From positions 1 through 33,341 of the forward strand of contig CAISYL010000266.1 of the NCBI GenBank assembly GCA_903889655.1: a stretch of 33,341 nucleotides of DNA, read 5' to 3'. Each line of letters starts with the position of its first letter. Position 1 is the first letter of the stretch. Both the position numbers and the translations under genes were made by a program. This DNA is from an uncultured Alphaproteobacteria bacterium. Its GTDB lineage: Bacteria; Pseudomonadota; Alphaproteobacteria; Parvibaculales; Parvibaculaceae. Under the pieces are notes generated by a model that had not been told where the DNA came from, searched no databases, and saw nothing but the letters and a program-made list of their open reading frames with translations. Positions 9,499 through 20,137 of this stretch are shown piece after piece.

Positions 9499-9823
9499 GA
9501 GATTCCCTTTGGTATCGGCTGATAGCGGTGCATCCGGCGCCTTCCAATGTCAGTTCCAACGGGTTCCGCCATTGCTCTCCGTCGGCGGCCTTCGGCGCGG
9601 CGGCGCCATGGTGCCCGCGAAACGGGGCGGATCGCAAGCGGAGTTCGCTGGCGAAGCCGACTGGGGCGATGACGGCTGACGTAACGATGACGGGCATTTT
9701 CGGCATGGCCGGTCCGCATGGTTTGACCCCCGCCACGGCTTCTCCGATACTCCGGCCGCCTTTAGGGGGCGGAGCCCTCATGTTAAGGTAGCGACAGCGG
9801 CAATTCTGAAGAGAGTGAAGACG
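9499..9823. other. 325-bp divergent intergenic region before scpA
   Basis: No convincing gene is seen. It holds the start region of the lipoprotein (minus strand) and a good sigma70-type promoter for scpA at 9723-9751. A short imperfect CCGCC/GGCGG inverted repeat (about 9757-9771) lies just after the -10 and could be a regulator site or a 5' UTR hairpin. Confidence 0.5.
9723..9751 (+). promoter_or_regulatory. Predicted sigma70 promoter of scpA
   Basis: TTGACC, 17-bp spacer, GATACT. Spacing is ideal and the start of scpA is about 70 bp downstream. Confidence 0.55.
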
Positions 9824-11980
<2,157 letters not shown>

Positions 11981-12312
11981 TTTTGCGGAAGGGCTTGAGG
12001 TATGCCTGTCGTTTGGGCGTGCCCGGGTTTTGAGCAGACGAAGCGGCAAAAGACCACTGGCACGCATTCGCGGCTTGCATGGTTAACAATAGATAAATAT
12101 ATGGCGGGCAACGCTGCGGCATGAACGCGGCAGGCAACGGGCTCCCACGCGCTCAACGATCTCCGAGCGCATGTCGATGGGCTCCTGCCGCATAAAAGGC
12201 GTCGCTCCGGAATTTCTCGGGAACCGGAGCAGGCGCGATTGTCGCACAGACAAAAGAACAAGCGAGATCTGTCGATGGTGCCTTGGGGGGCGCGCCTGAA
12301 CACGTGTGTTCG
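11981..12312. other. 332-bp intergenic region after scpA with a possible structured leader
   Basis: No recognisable gene. It contains an AT-rich patch (about 12081-12103) unusual for this GC-rich window, a possible promoter, two tiny overlapping ORFs (ATG at 12101 and 12121, 7 and 24 codons, probably chance), and an inverted repeat GCTCCGG/CCGGAGC (12204-12210 and 12224-12230, 13-base loop). No T-run follows, so it is not a clear terminator for scpA. It could be a leader or small RNA before the ORF at 12313. Confidence 0.4.
12075..12103 (+). promoter_or_regulatory. Tentative promoter in the scpA downstream gap
   Basis: TTGCAT, 17-bp spacer, TATATG inside the most AT-rich stretch of the gap. 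It would give a leader of about 200 bases before the small ORF at 12313, or a free-standing small RNA. Confidence 0.35.
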
Positions 12313-12522
12313 ATGAACACGCGCGGAGTGTCGATTTTGACGAATGGAAGTGCGAGACCGAAGGCCAGCCCCGGCCCCGATTACTACAAGCTGCTGGCTC
12401 GACGCCTTGAAACCCTCCTCGACGACATGGAGCGGGCGGGCACGCCGCCGGACGACGATCTCATGCGCAGGCTGCGGGTGTTGCTCGAGGAAGCGCGGGC
12501 TCAGCTGCGCGGACGAGGCTGA
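12313..12522 (+). CDS. Small hypothetical protein, 69 aa
   Basis: Unrecognised small protein. After a Ser/Pro/Gly N-terminal stretch it has two predicted amphipathic helices: DYYKLLARRLETLLDDMER, and a second one from LMRRLRVLLEEARAQL, separated by a turn. The spacing of Leu and charged residues looks like a selected protein rather than random reading, which is why I keep it. No clear ribosome binding site precedes the ATG; TTG at 12283 and GTG at 12328 are other in-frame starts. Its last 22 bp overlap tail to tail with the DUF3108 gene. It could be a small coiled-coil or helix-hairpin regulator, but no function can be named. Confidence 0.5.
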   Translation: MNTRGVSILTNGSARPKASPGPDYYKLLARRLETLLDDMERAGTPPDDDLMRRLRVLLEEARAQLRGRG

Positions 12523-13340
12523 GGAAGCCGGTAGCGCAGTTCATCGGAGATTTCCGGGATCACGGTCCGCTCACTGACATTCGCAAGTTCCACGACGGCA
12601 CCGCCGAGTGGCGTACGCAGCAGCAAACGCACCGGCATATAGACACGACCTTCGTCGAAGGGGGCGAGCCAGACCGTCATGCTGTCGTTCCGGCGCAGCA
12701 TCTCGGTGAACTTCCGCTTTTCGATCGGCGCGACGGCCACGTAGCGGATGTTGCAGGCGACGACCTCCAGCGTTCGGCCGAGGCCGTGCGGCGTCATCAT
12801 CATGGTCTTCGCGTAGCTGAGCTTCAGATCGTAGCGGCGTTTTCCATCGAAGACGGGAATGACGCGGTCGCAGGGATGCGCGCTGGCGGCGACGGGCACG
12901 AGAACGGCGCTGATCGGATCCTGTGTCGAGAGCTGCTGATAGGGCATGACCTCCAGCTCGCCGGGCCTGATGGGCGGCGTCGCCGTGATGCGTGGCATGC
13001 CCTGGGCGTCGTAGTCGAGGCGCATCGTCTTCGCCGGATGGTCCCATTCCGATGAGACCGAGCGGTAAAGACGCGGATGAACGGCGGTGCCGGCGAGATC
13101 GCCTTCGCTGGAGAGATCGAAGGTCGCCTCGTAAAAGGCCCGGGGAAGGCCGGCCGTCGTCAGCAGAGCCTTGAGGTTGTAGCTGTCGCCATCGAGGCGG
13201 GCGTGGAACGTGCCGCTCGCGAAGAGGAAACCGCCCAGATAGATCGTGTATTCGGCTGCAATGTCGGTCGCGGCCCTTGCGGGGGCGACGATCGAGACCG
13301 AAAGGGCGGCGGCGAGGGTCCAGAGGCGGAGCGTCTTCAT
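12501..13340 (-). CDS. Exported DUF3108-family protein
   Basis: A 279-residue periplasmic protein. The N-terminus (MKTLRLWTLAAALSVSIVAPARAATD) is a classical signal peptide with predicted cleavage after ARA. The mature part reads like DUF3108: AAEYTIYLGGFLFASGTF near the start, then beta-rich segments with PAKTMRLDYD, DPISAVLVP, and YDLKLSY. Family members are often found in lipid or envelope contexts, and a beta-barrel-like fold is assumed, but the function is not established. The ATG at 13340 is chosen because it starts the signal peptide and has GGAA upstream; the upstream extension to 13583 is not credible. It is divergent from meaB and convergent with the small ORF. Confidence 0.85.
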   Translation of the reverse strand: MKTLRLWTLAAALSVSIVAPARAATDIAAEYTIYLGGFLFASGTFHARLDGDSYNLKALLTTAGLPRAFYEATFDLSSEGDLAGTAVHPRLYRSVSSEWDHPAKTMRLDYDAQGMPRITATPPIRPGELEVMPYQQLSTQDPISAVLVPVAASAHPCDRVIPVFDGKRRYDLKLSYAKTMMMTPHGLGRTLEVVACNIRYVAVAPIEKRKFTEMLRRNDSMTVWLAPFDEGRVYMPVRLLLRTPLGGAVVELANVSERTVIPEISDELRYRLPQPRPRS

Positions 13341-13500
13341 GCGAGGTTTCCGAGCCATGGCGGCAGGCCGGGCTACTTTCGTCGCAATATAGAGATTTTT
13401 AGGCGGGATTGAGGCTCGGGCGTCTTCCCAAAGGGATACCGGGCCGGGTATGCAGCTTATGGAATTCCGCGCAGACTGCGGACCGGGGAAGAAGCTGCCG

Positions 13501-14499
13501 ATGACCAGGAGAGACGCCGATCCGGCCCTGCTCGCCGACCGCATCCGCAAGGGCGAGCGGACGGCGCTGGCGCGCGGCATCACGCTGGTCGAATCCTCCC
13601 GCGCCGATCACCAGGCGCAGGCGCAGGCGCTGCTCGCCGAGCTTCTGCCGGACACAGGCAGGGCGATCCGTCTTGGCCTGTCGGGCGCGCCAGGCGTCGG
13701 CAAGTCGACCTTCACCGAAGCCTTCGGCATGTTGCTGACGGAACGCGGCCACAAGGTCGCCGTGCTCGCGATCGATCCCTCCTCGGCGCGCAGCGGCGGC
13801 TCGATCCTCGGCGACAAGACGCGGATGGAACTGCTCGCCCGCAATCCGAACGCTTTCATTCGCCCATCGCCCGCGGGGCGTACGCTGGGCGGCGTGGCAC
13901 GGCGAACGCGCGAGGCGATGCTGCTGGTCGAGGCGGCGGGCTTCGACGTCGTGCTGGTCGAGACGGTCGGCGTCGGGCAATCGGAAACCTCGGTCGCCGA
14001 CATGGTCGACATGTTTCTGCTGTTGCTGTCGCCGGGCGGCGGCGACGAATTGCAGGGCATCAAGCGCGGCATCATGGAGCTTGCCGATCTCGTCGTGGTC
14101 AACAAGGCCGACGGGGACCTCATTCCGGCGGCGCGGCGCGCGGCGATGGAATACAAGGCCGCGCTTCATCTGATGCGGCCGAAGAATCCTTTCTGGACAC
14201 CGGATGTGAAGCTCGCCTCGGCATTGAAGGCCGAAGGACTTGCGGAGATATGGGCTGCCATCGAGGCCCACCGGGCGGCCCTCGAAGCGGGCGGCGAGAT
14301 CGAGCGGGTTCGCTCGGTTCAGGCCCGGGCCTGGATGTGGACCGAAATCCGGGAAGGGCTCTTTTCCGCCCTCATGGCGAACAAGGAAGCGGCCCATCTG
14401 ATCCCGGCGCTCGAAGCGGAGGTGGAATCGGGCCTCGCTACCCCGACATCCGCGGCGCGACGGCTGCTCAGGCTGGTTCTGGGGGCCGAAAAGCCTTAA
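13501..14499 (+). CDS. meaB: Methylmalonyl-CoA mutase chaperone GTPase MeaB (ArgK family)
   Basis: P-loop GTPase of the G3E family (332 aa) that gates cofactor loading and protects methylmalonyl-CoA mutase from inactivation. Seen: Walker [10 protein letters not shown] (62-70), the [19 protein letters not shown] segment typical of MeaB (about 91-109), switch-like ETVGVGQSE (154-162) and base-specificity NKAD (201-204), then a helical C-terminal dimerisation region. The start is uncertain: ATG at 13450 is also in frame. I prefer 13501, with GGGGAAG upstream and a length closer to the family. It is on the same strand as scpA, with a small ORF and a DUF3108 gene between, so the two may be regulated separately. 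Confidence 0.95.
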   Translation: MTRRDADPALLADRIRKGERTALARGITLVESSRADHQAQAQALLAELLPDTGRAIRLGLSGAPGVGKSTFTEAFGMLLTERGHKVAVLAIDPSSARSGGSILGDKTRMELLARNPNAFIRPSPAGRTLGGVARRTREAMLLVEAAGFDVVLVETVGVGQSETSVADMVDMFLLLLSPGGGDELQGIKRGIMELADLVVVNKADGDLIPAARRAAMEYKAALHLMRPKNPFWTPDVKLASALKAEGLAEIWAAIEAHRAALEAGGEIERVRSVQARAWMWTEIREGLFSALMANKEAAHLIPALEAEVESGLATPTSAARRLLRLVLGAEKP

Positions 14500-14555
14500 A
14501 GGCCGGAAAAGCCGCGCTTTTTGGCGGTTCCCACGGCTTTCGGCCCGCCCGCCCC

Positions 14556-14584
14556 TTGACGCATAAGGGCAGGCCTTTTATACG
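14556..14584 (+). promoter_or_regulatory. Predicted strong sigma70 promoter of rpmB
   Basis: TTGACG, 17-bp spacer, TATACG. This is among the best housekeeping promoter matches in the window and fits a ribosomal protein gene. It implies a leader of about 115 bases before the rpmB start. Confidence 0.68.
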
Positions 14585-14707
14585 TGCGCCCCTGCGGTTC
14601 CCGCGTTTGGCGGCACCGCCCGAAATTCGTTAAACCTGAGGGATCGGGTCGACGCCAGCGGACTCTCTGCCGGCCGCCTTTTCCTCGAACCGTAAGGATA
14701 TGGTCCC

Positions 14708-15007
14708 ATGTCGCGTCGTTGCGAACTCACCGGCAAGGCCGTGATGTCGGGAAACAATGTGAGCCACGCGAACCGCAAGACGCGTCGCCGCTTCCTTCCC
14801 AATCTCTGCAACGTCTCGCTCATCAGCGATGCCCTCGGTCGTCAGTACAGCCTGCGCATCTCGGCGCATGCGCTGCGCTCGGTCGAGCACAATGGCGGCC
14901 TCGATGCGTTCCTCGTGAAGGCGCGTCCGACCGACCTCTCGACCCGTGCGCTGAAGCTGAAGCGCGACATCGAGAAGGCGAAGGCCGCGGTTCAGGTTTC
15001 CGCCTGA
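14708..15007 (+). CDS. rpmB: 50S ribosomal protein L28
   Basis: Ribosomal large-subunit protein L28, 99 aa, the longer form usual in alphaproteobacteria. Seen: [20 protein letters not shown] at the N-terminus and [15 protein letters not shown], both diagnostic. It has only two of the cysteines that make up the zinc-binding set of C+ L28 forms, so it is likely zinc-independent. TAAGGA lies nine bases before the ATG. It is flanked by its own promoter and a strong terminator, so it is a single-gene unit with a long leader. rpmG is not adjacent. Confidence 0.98.
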   Translation: MSRRCELTGKAVMSGNNVSHANRKTRRRFLPNLCNVSLISDALGRQYSLRISAHALRSVEHNGGLDAFLVKARPTDLSTRALKLKRDIEKAKAAVQVSA

Positions 15008-15032
15008 TCCTTTCTCGATCCGATTTAGAGTT

Positions 15033-15064
15033 AACGGGCAGCTTCGGCTGCCCGTTTTGCTTTT
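15033..15064 (+). terminator. Intrinsic terminator of rpmB
   Basis: Perfect 8-bp stem CGGGCAGC/GCTGCCCG with a TTCG tetraloop (15035-15054), extended by AA/TT, followed by TTTTGCTTTT. It begins about 25 bp after the rpmB stop. Confidence 0.93.
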
Positions 15065-15114
15065 CAGACGGCCCTTGTCGCCGCTAGACTTCCGCTCCGT
15101 CCGGGGGGAAGGCG

Positions 15115-15798
15115 ATGATGCTTGATAGTGGAGTCGAACGACGCGCGCCGCCAAAAAAGGCGGGCATCGTTTCGCGAACGATCACCGTGGTCGGGCAGCT
15201 CGTTCTGCCGTCACTCGCGCTTGCCGGTGCTCTCGCGCTCGCCTGGGCATGTGTGGACGATGCCGCGACCGATTTCAGATTTCTCGGCGACCTGGATCCC
15301 TCGCTCGCCGTCGACGATGGCTGGCTTACCTGGGGTGCGCTGCTGCTTCCTGGCGTCTTCTTTGTGCTCAATCTGACCAGCCGCCGTTACGGGCCGGCGA
15401 TCGCGCTCGGTGCGACCGTGATCGTCTGGGCGGGGATTGCCGGCGGGGTCGGGTTCGCGATGCGGGACGGCCTCCTGTCGCCATCGGAACTCCCGCCCAC
15501 CCCCATCGTCGTCGGGTTCGTCGGTTCGATGTTTCTGAGCCAGATCGTCAACATCTACCTGTTCGACTGGTTCAGGGGCGTTCCCTGGTGGAAGGCGCCG
15601 TTCATCGCTGCCTTGTGCGGCGGGCTCGTTTTCACGGCGGCCCTGCACACAGCCGCCGGAGGCCTCTGGAACGCGGCGGCGCTCCCGAGACTTGCCGTCT
15701 TCGGCAGCATCCAGCTTATTTGGGCTTTGATTCAGCTGGTGCCGACACAGCTTTTGCGCCGAGCGATCCGTCCAGGGTCTGGCTATGGGGGGGCATGA
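15115..15798 (+). CDS. Polytopic membrane protein, possibly divergent VUT/YhhQ (DUF165) family
   Basis: A 227-residue inner-membrane protein with about six hydrophobic segments (roughly residues 22-46, 70-86, 92-117, 130-150, 158-182, 190-212). Two stretches recall the VUT/YhhQ queuosine-precursor transporter family: FVLNLTSRRYGPAIA (in that family, a T-N-R-x-x-G motif) and FLSQIVNIYLFDWFRGVPWWKAPFIAAL (in that family, Q-x-x-D-x-x-x-F-D near W-x-R). Some signature acids are replaced, for example Asn for Asp in QIVNIYLFD. The assignment is therefore tentative and the substrate may differ. GGGGGGA precedes the start. It follows rpmB, and its last 83 bp overlap antisense with the end of the phytase-like gene. 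Confidence 0.72.
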   Translation: MMLDSGVERRAPPKKAGIVSRTITVVGQLVLPSLALAGALALAWACVDDAATDFRFLGDLDPSLAVDDGWLTWGALLLPGVFFVLNLTSRRYGPAIALGATVIVWAGIAGGVGFAMRDGLLSPSELPPTPIVVGFVGSMFLSQIVNIYLFDWFRGVPWWKAPFIAALCGGLVFTAALHTAAGGLWNAAALPRLAVFGSIQLIWALIQLVPTQLLRRAIRPGSGYGGA

Positions 15799-16858
15799 GC
15801 GTTTCGGGCTTCAGTCGGAACATCACCAGAAGCGTCCGTTGCAGCGGATTGAAGTTGTCATCCGAAATCGCATAGATCCAGATATTGCCCTTCTCGTCCT
15901 GTCGGACGGCGAGGCCTTCCATGTTGTCGATCGAACGACGCTGGCCGACGTCGAGCAGTACGTCGCCATCGACCACCGCGCCGGGGCGGATTGAATCCTC
16001 GCGGATCAGGCGCAACTGCATACCTGCGCCAGCGAGCAGCGAGAACCGCCGTTCCAGAAGCAGGAAGTCGCCATTGGGCAGACGTGCGATGTCGGTCGGA
16101 TGATAAGGATCATGCAGGCGGAAGGAGAGCCGCTTCAGTTTGCGTCCTTCGGCGATGAAGGCCCGCACATTGCCGCGCGGGTCGCGCGTGTTCTCGGTGA
16201 CGACGAGAAGCCGGGTATCCTTGACGTCGGGCCGCGCCTTCAGAAGCGTCAACGCTTCCATGCCGCTATTGGTGTTGAGCCTGCCGATGTGGCGTTCGGT
16301 CAGTACCGGTTCCGGCCTCGCGTCGAAACCGTCCTTGCCGAGGTTGTAGCGCCAGATGCGATGCTGGCGTTCGAAGCTCACATAGGCCGTCGACTTCAGC
16401 GGATCCGGACCGTCGACCGTCAGGCCTTCCGCGTCGGCGAGAATCTTGCCCTCAAGCGGCTTGCCGTCGGTTCCGAGCAACGGCGCGATCTTCGCGTCGC
16501 CCATGCCGGCGAGCCTGCCCTTCTCGTCATAGAGAAGCTGACCGGTGAGCCAGTAACCTTCGTCCGAAACGGCGAGGAGCGCGCTGCCGTCCGCATTGAT
16601 CGCGAGGCCGGACCAGCCGCCGAAACGCTTATGCGTCGATTTGAGTTCGATCTCGCCCGCCCATTCGAGCTGGCCGGCGACCGTGTCGCTGCGGCTCTCG
16701 GGATTCCAGTGAATGGGGTGCGCTGAAAGGTCGATTTTTTCGGCTTCGGCCCATGCGGCGCGGGGCGGCGCCAGAGACAGAAGCGTGGCCGTCATGAACA
16801 GAACGGCGAATGACCGCCGCAAGGCGCCATCCGGCAAAAAACGCTTAGGCCACTGCAT
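15716..16858 (-). CDS. Exported esterase-like activity of phytase family protein
   Basis: A 380-residue secreted protein of the 'esterase-like activity of phytase' family (PF13449 type). The N-terminal signal peptide (RSFAVLFMTATLLSLAPPRAAWA) has a predicted cleavage near residue 37. The mature part shows the repeated blades of a beta-propeller: FGGWSGLAINADGSALLAVSDEG, LADAEGLTVDG, NSGMEALTLL, HPTDIARLPNGDFLLLERR and NMEGLAVRQDEKGNIWIYAISDDNF. The pattern EGL/EAL followed by D-x-G turns is typical. Catalytic activity is known for few members, so phosphoesterase function is an inference. It lies downstream of cobT on the same strand with 184 bp between. Its 3' end overlaps the membrane protein gene by 83 bp. 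Confidence 0.87.
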   Translation of the reverse strand: MQWPKRFLPDGALRRSFAVLFMTATLLSLAPPRAAWAEAEKIDLSAHPIHWNPESRSDTVAGQLEWAGEIELKSTHKRFGGWSGLAINADGSALLAVSDEGYWLTGQLLYDEKGRLAGMGDAKIAPLLGTDGKPLEGKILADAEGLTVDGPDPLKSTAYVSFERQHRIWRYNLGKDGFDARPEPVLTERHIGRLNTNSGMEALTLLKARPDVKDTRLLVVTENTRDPRGNVRAFIAEGRKLKRLSFRLHDPYHPTDIARLPNGDFLLLERRFSLLAGAGMQLRLIREDSIRPGAVVDGDVLLDVGQRRSIDNMEGLAVRQDEKGNIWIYAISDDNFNPLQRTLLVMFRLKPETLMPPHSQTLDGSLGAKAVSAPAESKPK

Positions 16859-17042
16859 CCCTGGACTTCCTTCGCACCCGCTTCGTTCCGGCTGCTGTAG
16901 GCCGACCGGACGCGCCGCGCATCATATCGGGGTCGGAGCGTTCTACAAGCGCCGGGCCGCCGCAGGCAGGGAGCGAGGCGGAGAGGTGACGGCGATCCCG
17001 GCTCAATGAGCAACGGCGGAAACGCCGAAATTATCCTTTGCG

Positions 17043-18962
17043 TTAACGAGCGCCACGGGTGCCGCCCTGCACCGATATCCCGGCGCGGCGACCCGGCGTT
17101 TGCGGAGCGGCACGGCCACCGCGCTTGGGCGCGAATTCGTCGTCGAAAAGTTCGGCGAGCTTTTCGGTCATGACGCCGCCCAGCTGTTCGGCGTCGACGA
17201 TCGTGACCGCGCGGCGGTAATAGCGCGTGACGTCGTGGCCGATGCCGATGGCAATCAGTTCGACTGGCGAGCGTGTCTCGATCTGCTCGATGACGCTGCG
17301 GAGATGGCGTTCGAGATAGTTGCCGGCGTTCACCGACAGGGTCGAATCGTCGACTGGCGCGCCATCCGATATCACCATCAGGATACGGCGTTGCTCGGGC
17401 CGGGCGAGAAGCCGGTTATAGGCCCAGATCAGGGCTTCGCCGTCGATGTTCTCCTTGAGGAGCCCCTCGCGCATCATCAGGCCGAGATTGCGACGGGCGC
17501 GACGCCAGGGGCTATCTGCGGCCTTGTAGATGATGTGGCGCAGATCGTTGAGGCGGCCGGGCATGGCGGGCTTGCCGTCGGCGAGCCAGCGCTCGCGCGC
17601 CTGCCCGCCTTTCCAGGCGCGGGTCGTGAAGCCGAGAATTTCGACCTTCACGCCGCAGCGCTCCAGCGTACGCGCCAGAATGTCGGCGCACATGGCCGCG
17701 ACCGTGATCGGCCGCCCGCGCATCGAGCCCGAATTGTCGAGCAGCAACGTGACGACCGTGTCGCGGAAATTCATGTCGTGCTCGACCTTGAAGGAGAGCG
17801 CGTGCAGCGGATCGATGACGACGCGGGTGAGGCGCGAGGCGTCGAGGATGCCTTCCTCGAGATCGAATTCCCAGGTGCGATTCTGCTTGGCGAGCAGCCG
17901 CCGCTGAAGGCGGTTCGCGAGGCGCGAAACGACGCCCTGCATCTGCTGGAGCTGCTGGTCGAGATATTGACGGAGCCGCGCGAGTTCCTCGGTGTCGCAA
18001 AGGTCCTCGGCGGCGATCACCTCGTCATATTGCGAGGTGAAGACCTTGTAGCTCGGCTCGCGGTTGCGATCGTCGTTCTGGCCGTTGGGCCGCCAGGGCT
18101 GATTGCCTTCGCTCGTCTCGTCGGTCTCGCCGTCCATCGGGACGTCGTCGGATTCGACCTCGACGGTCTGCTCTTCGCCTTCCTCGCCTTCGCCCTCGCT
18201 GTATTCGACCTTATCGGCGGAGGCGCCCTCCGGCTGCTGCGCTTCGCCGGACTGGCTCTCTTCCGAGGATTGATCGGAATCGCCTTCCTCGTCGTCATTG
18301 TCTTCGGACTGCTGATCCTGCGATTGGCCGAGCTCGTCGCCCATGTCGAGATCGGTGAGGATGTCGCGCGTCGCGCGGGCAAAGGCCGTCTGGTCTTCCA
18401 TCACATTGTGGAGACGTTGCAGATCCTTGCCGGCCTTCTCCTCGATCCAGGGACGCCAGAGATCGACCAGCGTCTGGGCGGATGGCGGCGGCGTTTCGCC
18501 GGTCAGCTGCTCGCGCACCATCATCGCGACCGCCTCGGCGAGCGGTGCTTCCTCGCGCGTCTTGATACGGTTATAGCCGCGGGCCTGGCAGCGCTGCTCC
18601 AGCGCCGCCGTGAGGTTCTGCCCCATGCCGATCATCTGGTTTGCGCCGATGGCTTCGCAACGCGCCTGCTCGACCGCGTCGAAGACCGCAAGCGCATTGC
18701 CGCCTTCCGGCTGCAGCCGGGCATTCACCTTCTCGTCGTGATGGGCAAGACGAAGCGCATAGGCGTCCGAAACGCCGCGTACCTGCGCGACTTCTTCCGG
18801 CGGGAGCGAACGGCTCGGCAAGGGCAGGCGGGCGCGAAGGCCGCGCAGACCTGGCGGCTCGGTGCCGAAGGTCACGCTGAGCTCGGCATTCTCCGCAATC
18901 GTGCGCATGGTGGTCGTCAGCGCGCGCTTGAACGGTTCGACGGGACCTTCCTTGCTCTTCAT
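17043..18962 (-). CDS. cobT: Cobaltochelatase subunit CobT
   Basis: CobT subunit (639 aa) of the aerobic cobaltochelatase CobNST, which inserts cobalt into hydrogenobyrinic acid a,c-diamide. Seen: conserved N-terminal domain (residues 1-205); an acidic Asp/Glu/Ser/Gln-rich linker (about 207-290); then a von Willebrand A domain with MIDAS motif DNSGSM (409-414) and a C-terminal GTR-rich tail. The ATG at 18962 is chosen because the family N-terminus begins there; longer readings run into the cobS gene. No strong Shine-Dalgarno is seen directly upstream (GAGGAG is about 20 bases away), so translational coupling to cobS, whose stop is 32 bp upstream, is likely. The catalytic subunit gene cobN is not in the window. 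Confidence 0.96.
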   Translation of the reverse strand: MKSKEGPVEPFKRALTTTMRTIAENAELSVTFGTEPPGLRGLRARLPLPSRSLPPEEVAQVRGVSDAYALRLAHHDEKVNARLQPEGGNALAVFDAVEQARCEAIGANQMIGMGQNLTAALEQRCQARGYNRIKTREEAPLAEAVAMMVREQLTGETPPPSAQTLVDLWRPWIEEKAGKDLQRLHNVMEDQTAFARATRDILTDLDMGDELGQSQDQQSEDNDDEEGDSDQSSEESQSGEAQQPEGASADKVEYSEGEGEEGEEQTVEVESDDVPMDGETDETSEGNQPWRPNGQNDDRNREPSYKVFTSQYDEVIAAEDLCDTEELARLRQYLDQQLQQMQGVVSRLANRLQRRLLAKQNRTWEFDLEEGILDASRLTRVVIDPLHALSFKVEHDMNFRDTVVTLLLDNSGSMRGRPITVAAMCADILARTLERCGVKVEILGFTTRAWKGGQARERWLADGKPAMPGRLNDLRHIIYKAADSPWRRARRNLGLMMREGLLKENIDGEALIWAYNRLLARPEQRRILMVISDGAPVDDSTLSVNAGNYLERHLRSVIEQIETRSPVELIAIGIGHDVTRYYRRAVTIVDAEQLGGVMTEKLAELFDDEFAPKRGGRAAPQTPGRRAGISVQGGTRGAR

Positions 18963-18994
18963 CGTATGGGCGCTCGTGCGCTCCTCGTTCTTGC

Positions 18995-19990
18995 TCAGGC
19001 GACCATGATGTTGGCGGCCGAGTCCGGCAGATCCTCGCCGAAGCAGCGCTGATAGAACTCGGCAACCGTCGCGCGTTCCAGCTCGTCGCACTTGTTGAGG
19101 AAGGTGACGCGGAAGGCGAAGCCGATATCGCCACCGAAAATCTGCGCATTCTCGGCCCAGGTGAGGACCGTGCGCGGGCTCATGACCGTGGAGATGTCGC
19201 CATTGATGAAGGCCGAACGCGTGAGATCGGCGACGCGGACCATGGCCGAGAGCTTCTTCTTGCCCTCTTCCGTCTGGTAGGGCTTCGACTTCGCCAGCAC
19301 GATGTTCACTTCGGCGTCATGCGGCAGATAGTTCAACGTCGTCACGATGTTCCAGCGGTCCATCTGACCCTGGTTGATCTGCTGGGTGCCGTGATAGAGG
19401 CCCGAGGTGTCGCCGAGGCCGACCGTATTGGCGGTCGAGAAGAGGCGGAAAGCCGGATGCGGGCGGATGACGCGGTTCTGGTCCAGAAGCGTCAGCTTGC
19501 CGGAGACTTCGAGCACACGCTGGATCACGAACATCACGTCCGGGCGGCCGGCATCATATTCGTCGAAAACGAGTGCGACGGGATGCTGCAGCGCCCAAGG
19601 CAGGATGCCCTCGCGGAATTCGGTGACCTGTTTGCCGTCGCGCAACACGATCGCATCCTTGCCGATGAGGTCGATGCGGCTGATATGGCTGTCGAGGTTG
19701 ATGCGGATGCAGGGCCAGTTGAGGCGGGCGGCGACCTGTTCGATATGGGTCGATTTGCCCGTGCCGTGATAGCCCTGGACCATCACGCGACGGTTGAAGG
19801 CGAAGCCTGCGAGGATGGCCATCGTCGTATCGCGGTCGAAGAGATAGTCCGGGTCGAGATCCGGCACATACTCGTTCGGCTGCGAAAAGGCGGGAACCTG
19901 CATGTCGACGCCGATCTTGAACACATCGCGGACGGAAACGGTCTTATCCGGAACGTTCTCAGACATGCTGCCAGTCACTTCTAAGCTCAT
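18995..19990 (-). CDS. cobS: Cobaltochelatase subunit CobS (AAA+ ATPase)
   Basis: AAA+ ATPase subunit (331 aa) that forms a hexameric complex with CobT and powers cobalt insertion by CobN. Seen: Walker [10 protein letters not shown] (73-81), Walker B LVFDEYDA (141-147), sensor-like [12 protein letters not shown], and the N-terminal [19 protein letters not shown] that is standard for CobS. Length is typical. Start at 19990, with GGAAGCAGG upstream; an in-frame ATG at 19966 is an alternative. It is followed by cobT 32 bp on. A J-domain protein gene lies 147 bp upstream on the same strand. A 14-bp palindrome in that gap could be a regulator site. Confidence 0.97.
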   Translation of the reverse strand: MSLEVTGSMSENVPDKTVSVRDVFKIGVDMQVPAFSQPNEYVPDLDPDYLFDRDTTMAILAGFAFNRRVMVQGYHGTGKSTHIEQVAARLNWPCIRINLDSHISRIDLIGKDAIVLRDGKQVTEFREGILPWALQHPVALVFDEYDAGRPDVMFVIQRVLEVSGKLTLLDQNRVIRPHPAFRLFSTANTVGLGDTSGLYHGTQQINQGQMDRWNIVTTLNYLPHDAEVNIVLAKSKPYQTEEGKKKLSAMVRVADLTRSAFINGDISTVMSPRTVLTWAENAQIFGGDIGFAFRVTFLNKCDELERATVAEFYQRCFGEDLPDSAANIMVA

Positions 19991-20078
19991 CTTACCTGCT
20001 TCCCAAATCCTGCTCTGCTGTCCGCGCGGCGGTTGTCGAAACCGAAGAATGCCGAACGCAAGTTCCGTTCATCGTGCA

Positions 20079-20092
20079 GCCTTGCGCAAGGC
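20079..20092. repeat. 14-bp perfect palindrome upstream of cobS
   Basis: GCCTTGCGCAAGGC, a perfect palindrome in the gap between the J-domain gene and cobS, about 90 bp before the cobS start. It has no T-run, so it looks more like a protein-binding site than a terminator. A chance origin is possible in GC-rich DNA. Confidence 0.35.
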
Positions 20093-20137
20093 CAAGGGCG
20101 CTTCAGTTTGCCCCCGAGCCTTACAAACCGCCGCAGA

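Noticed and set aside
14500-14555. Inverted repeat AAAGCCG/CGGCTTT after meaB as a terminator
   Set aside because: The loop is about 20 bases, the arms are short and no T-run follows the second arm.
17014-17027. CGGCG-GAAA-CGCCG hairpin downstream of cobT as a terminator
   Set aside because: The stem is only 5 bp and no T-run follows in the cobT direction, so I do not call it.
17100-19052. 650-codon plus-strand ORF opposite cobT
   Set aside because: Fully antisense to cobT, whose MIDAS motif and acidic linker identify it. Long opposite-strand frames are common in this GC-rich DNA.
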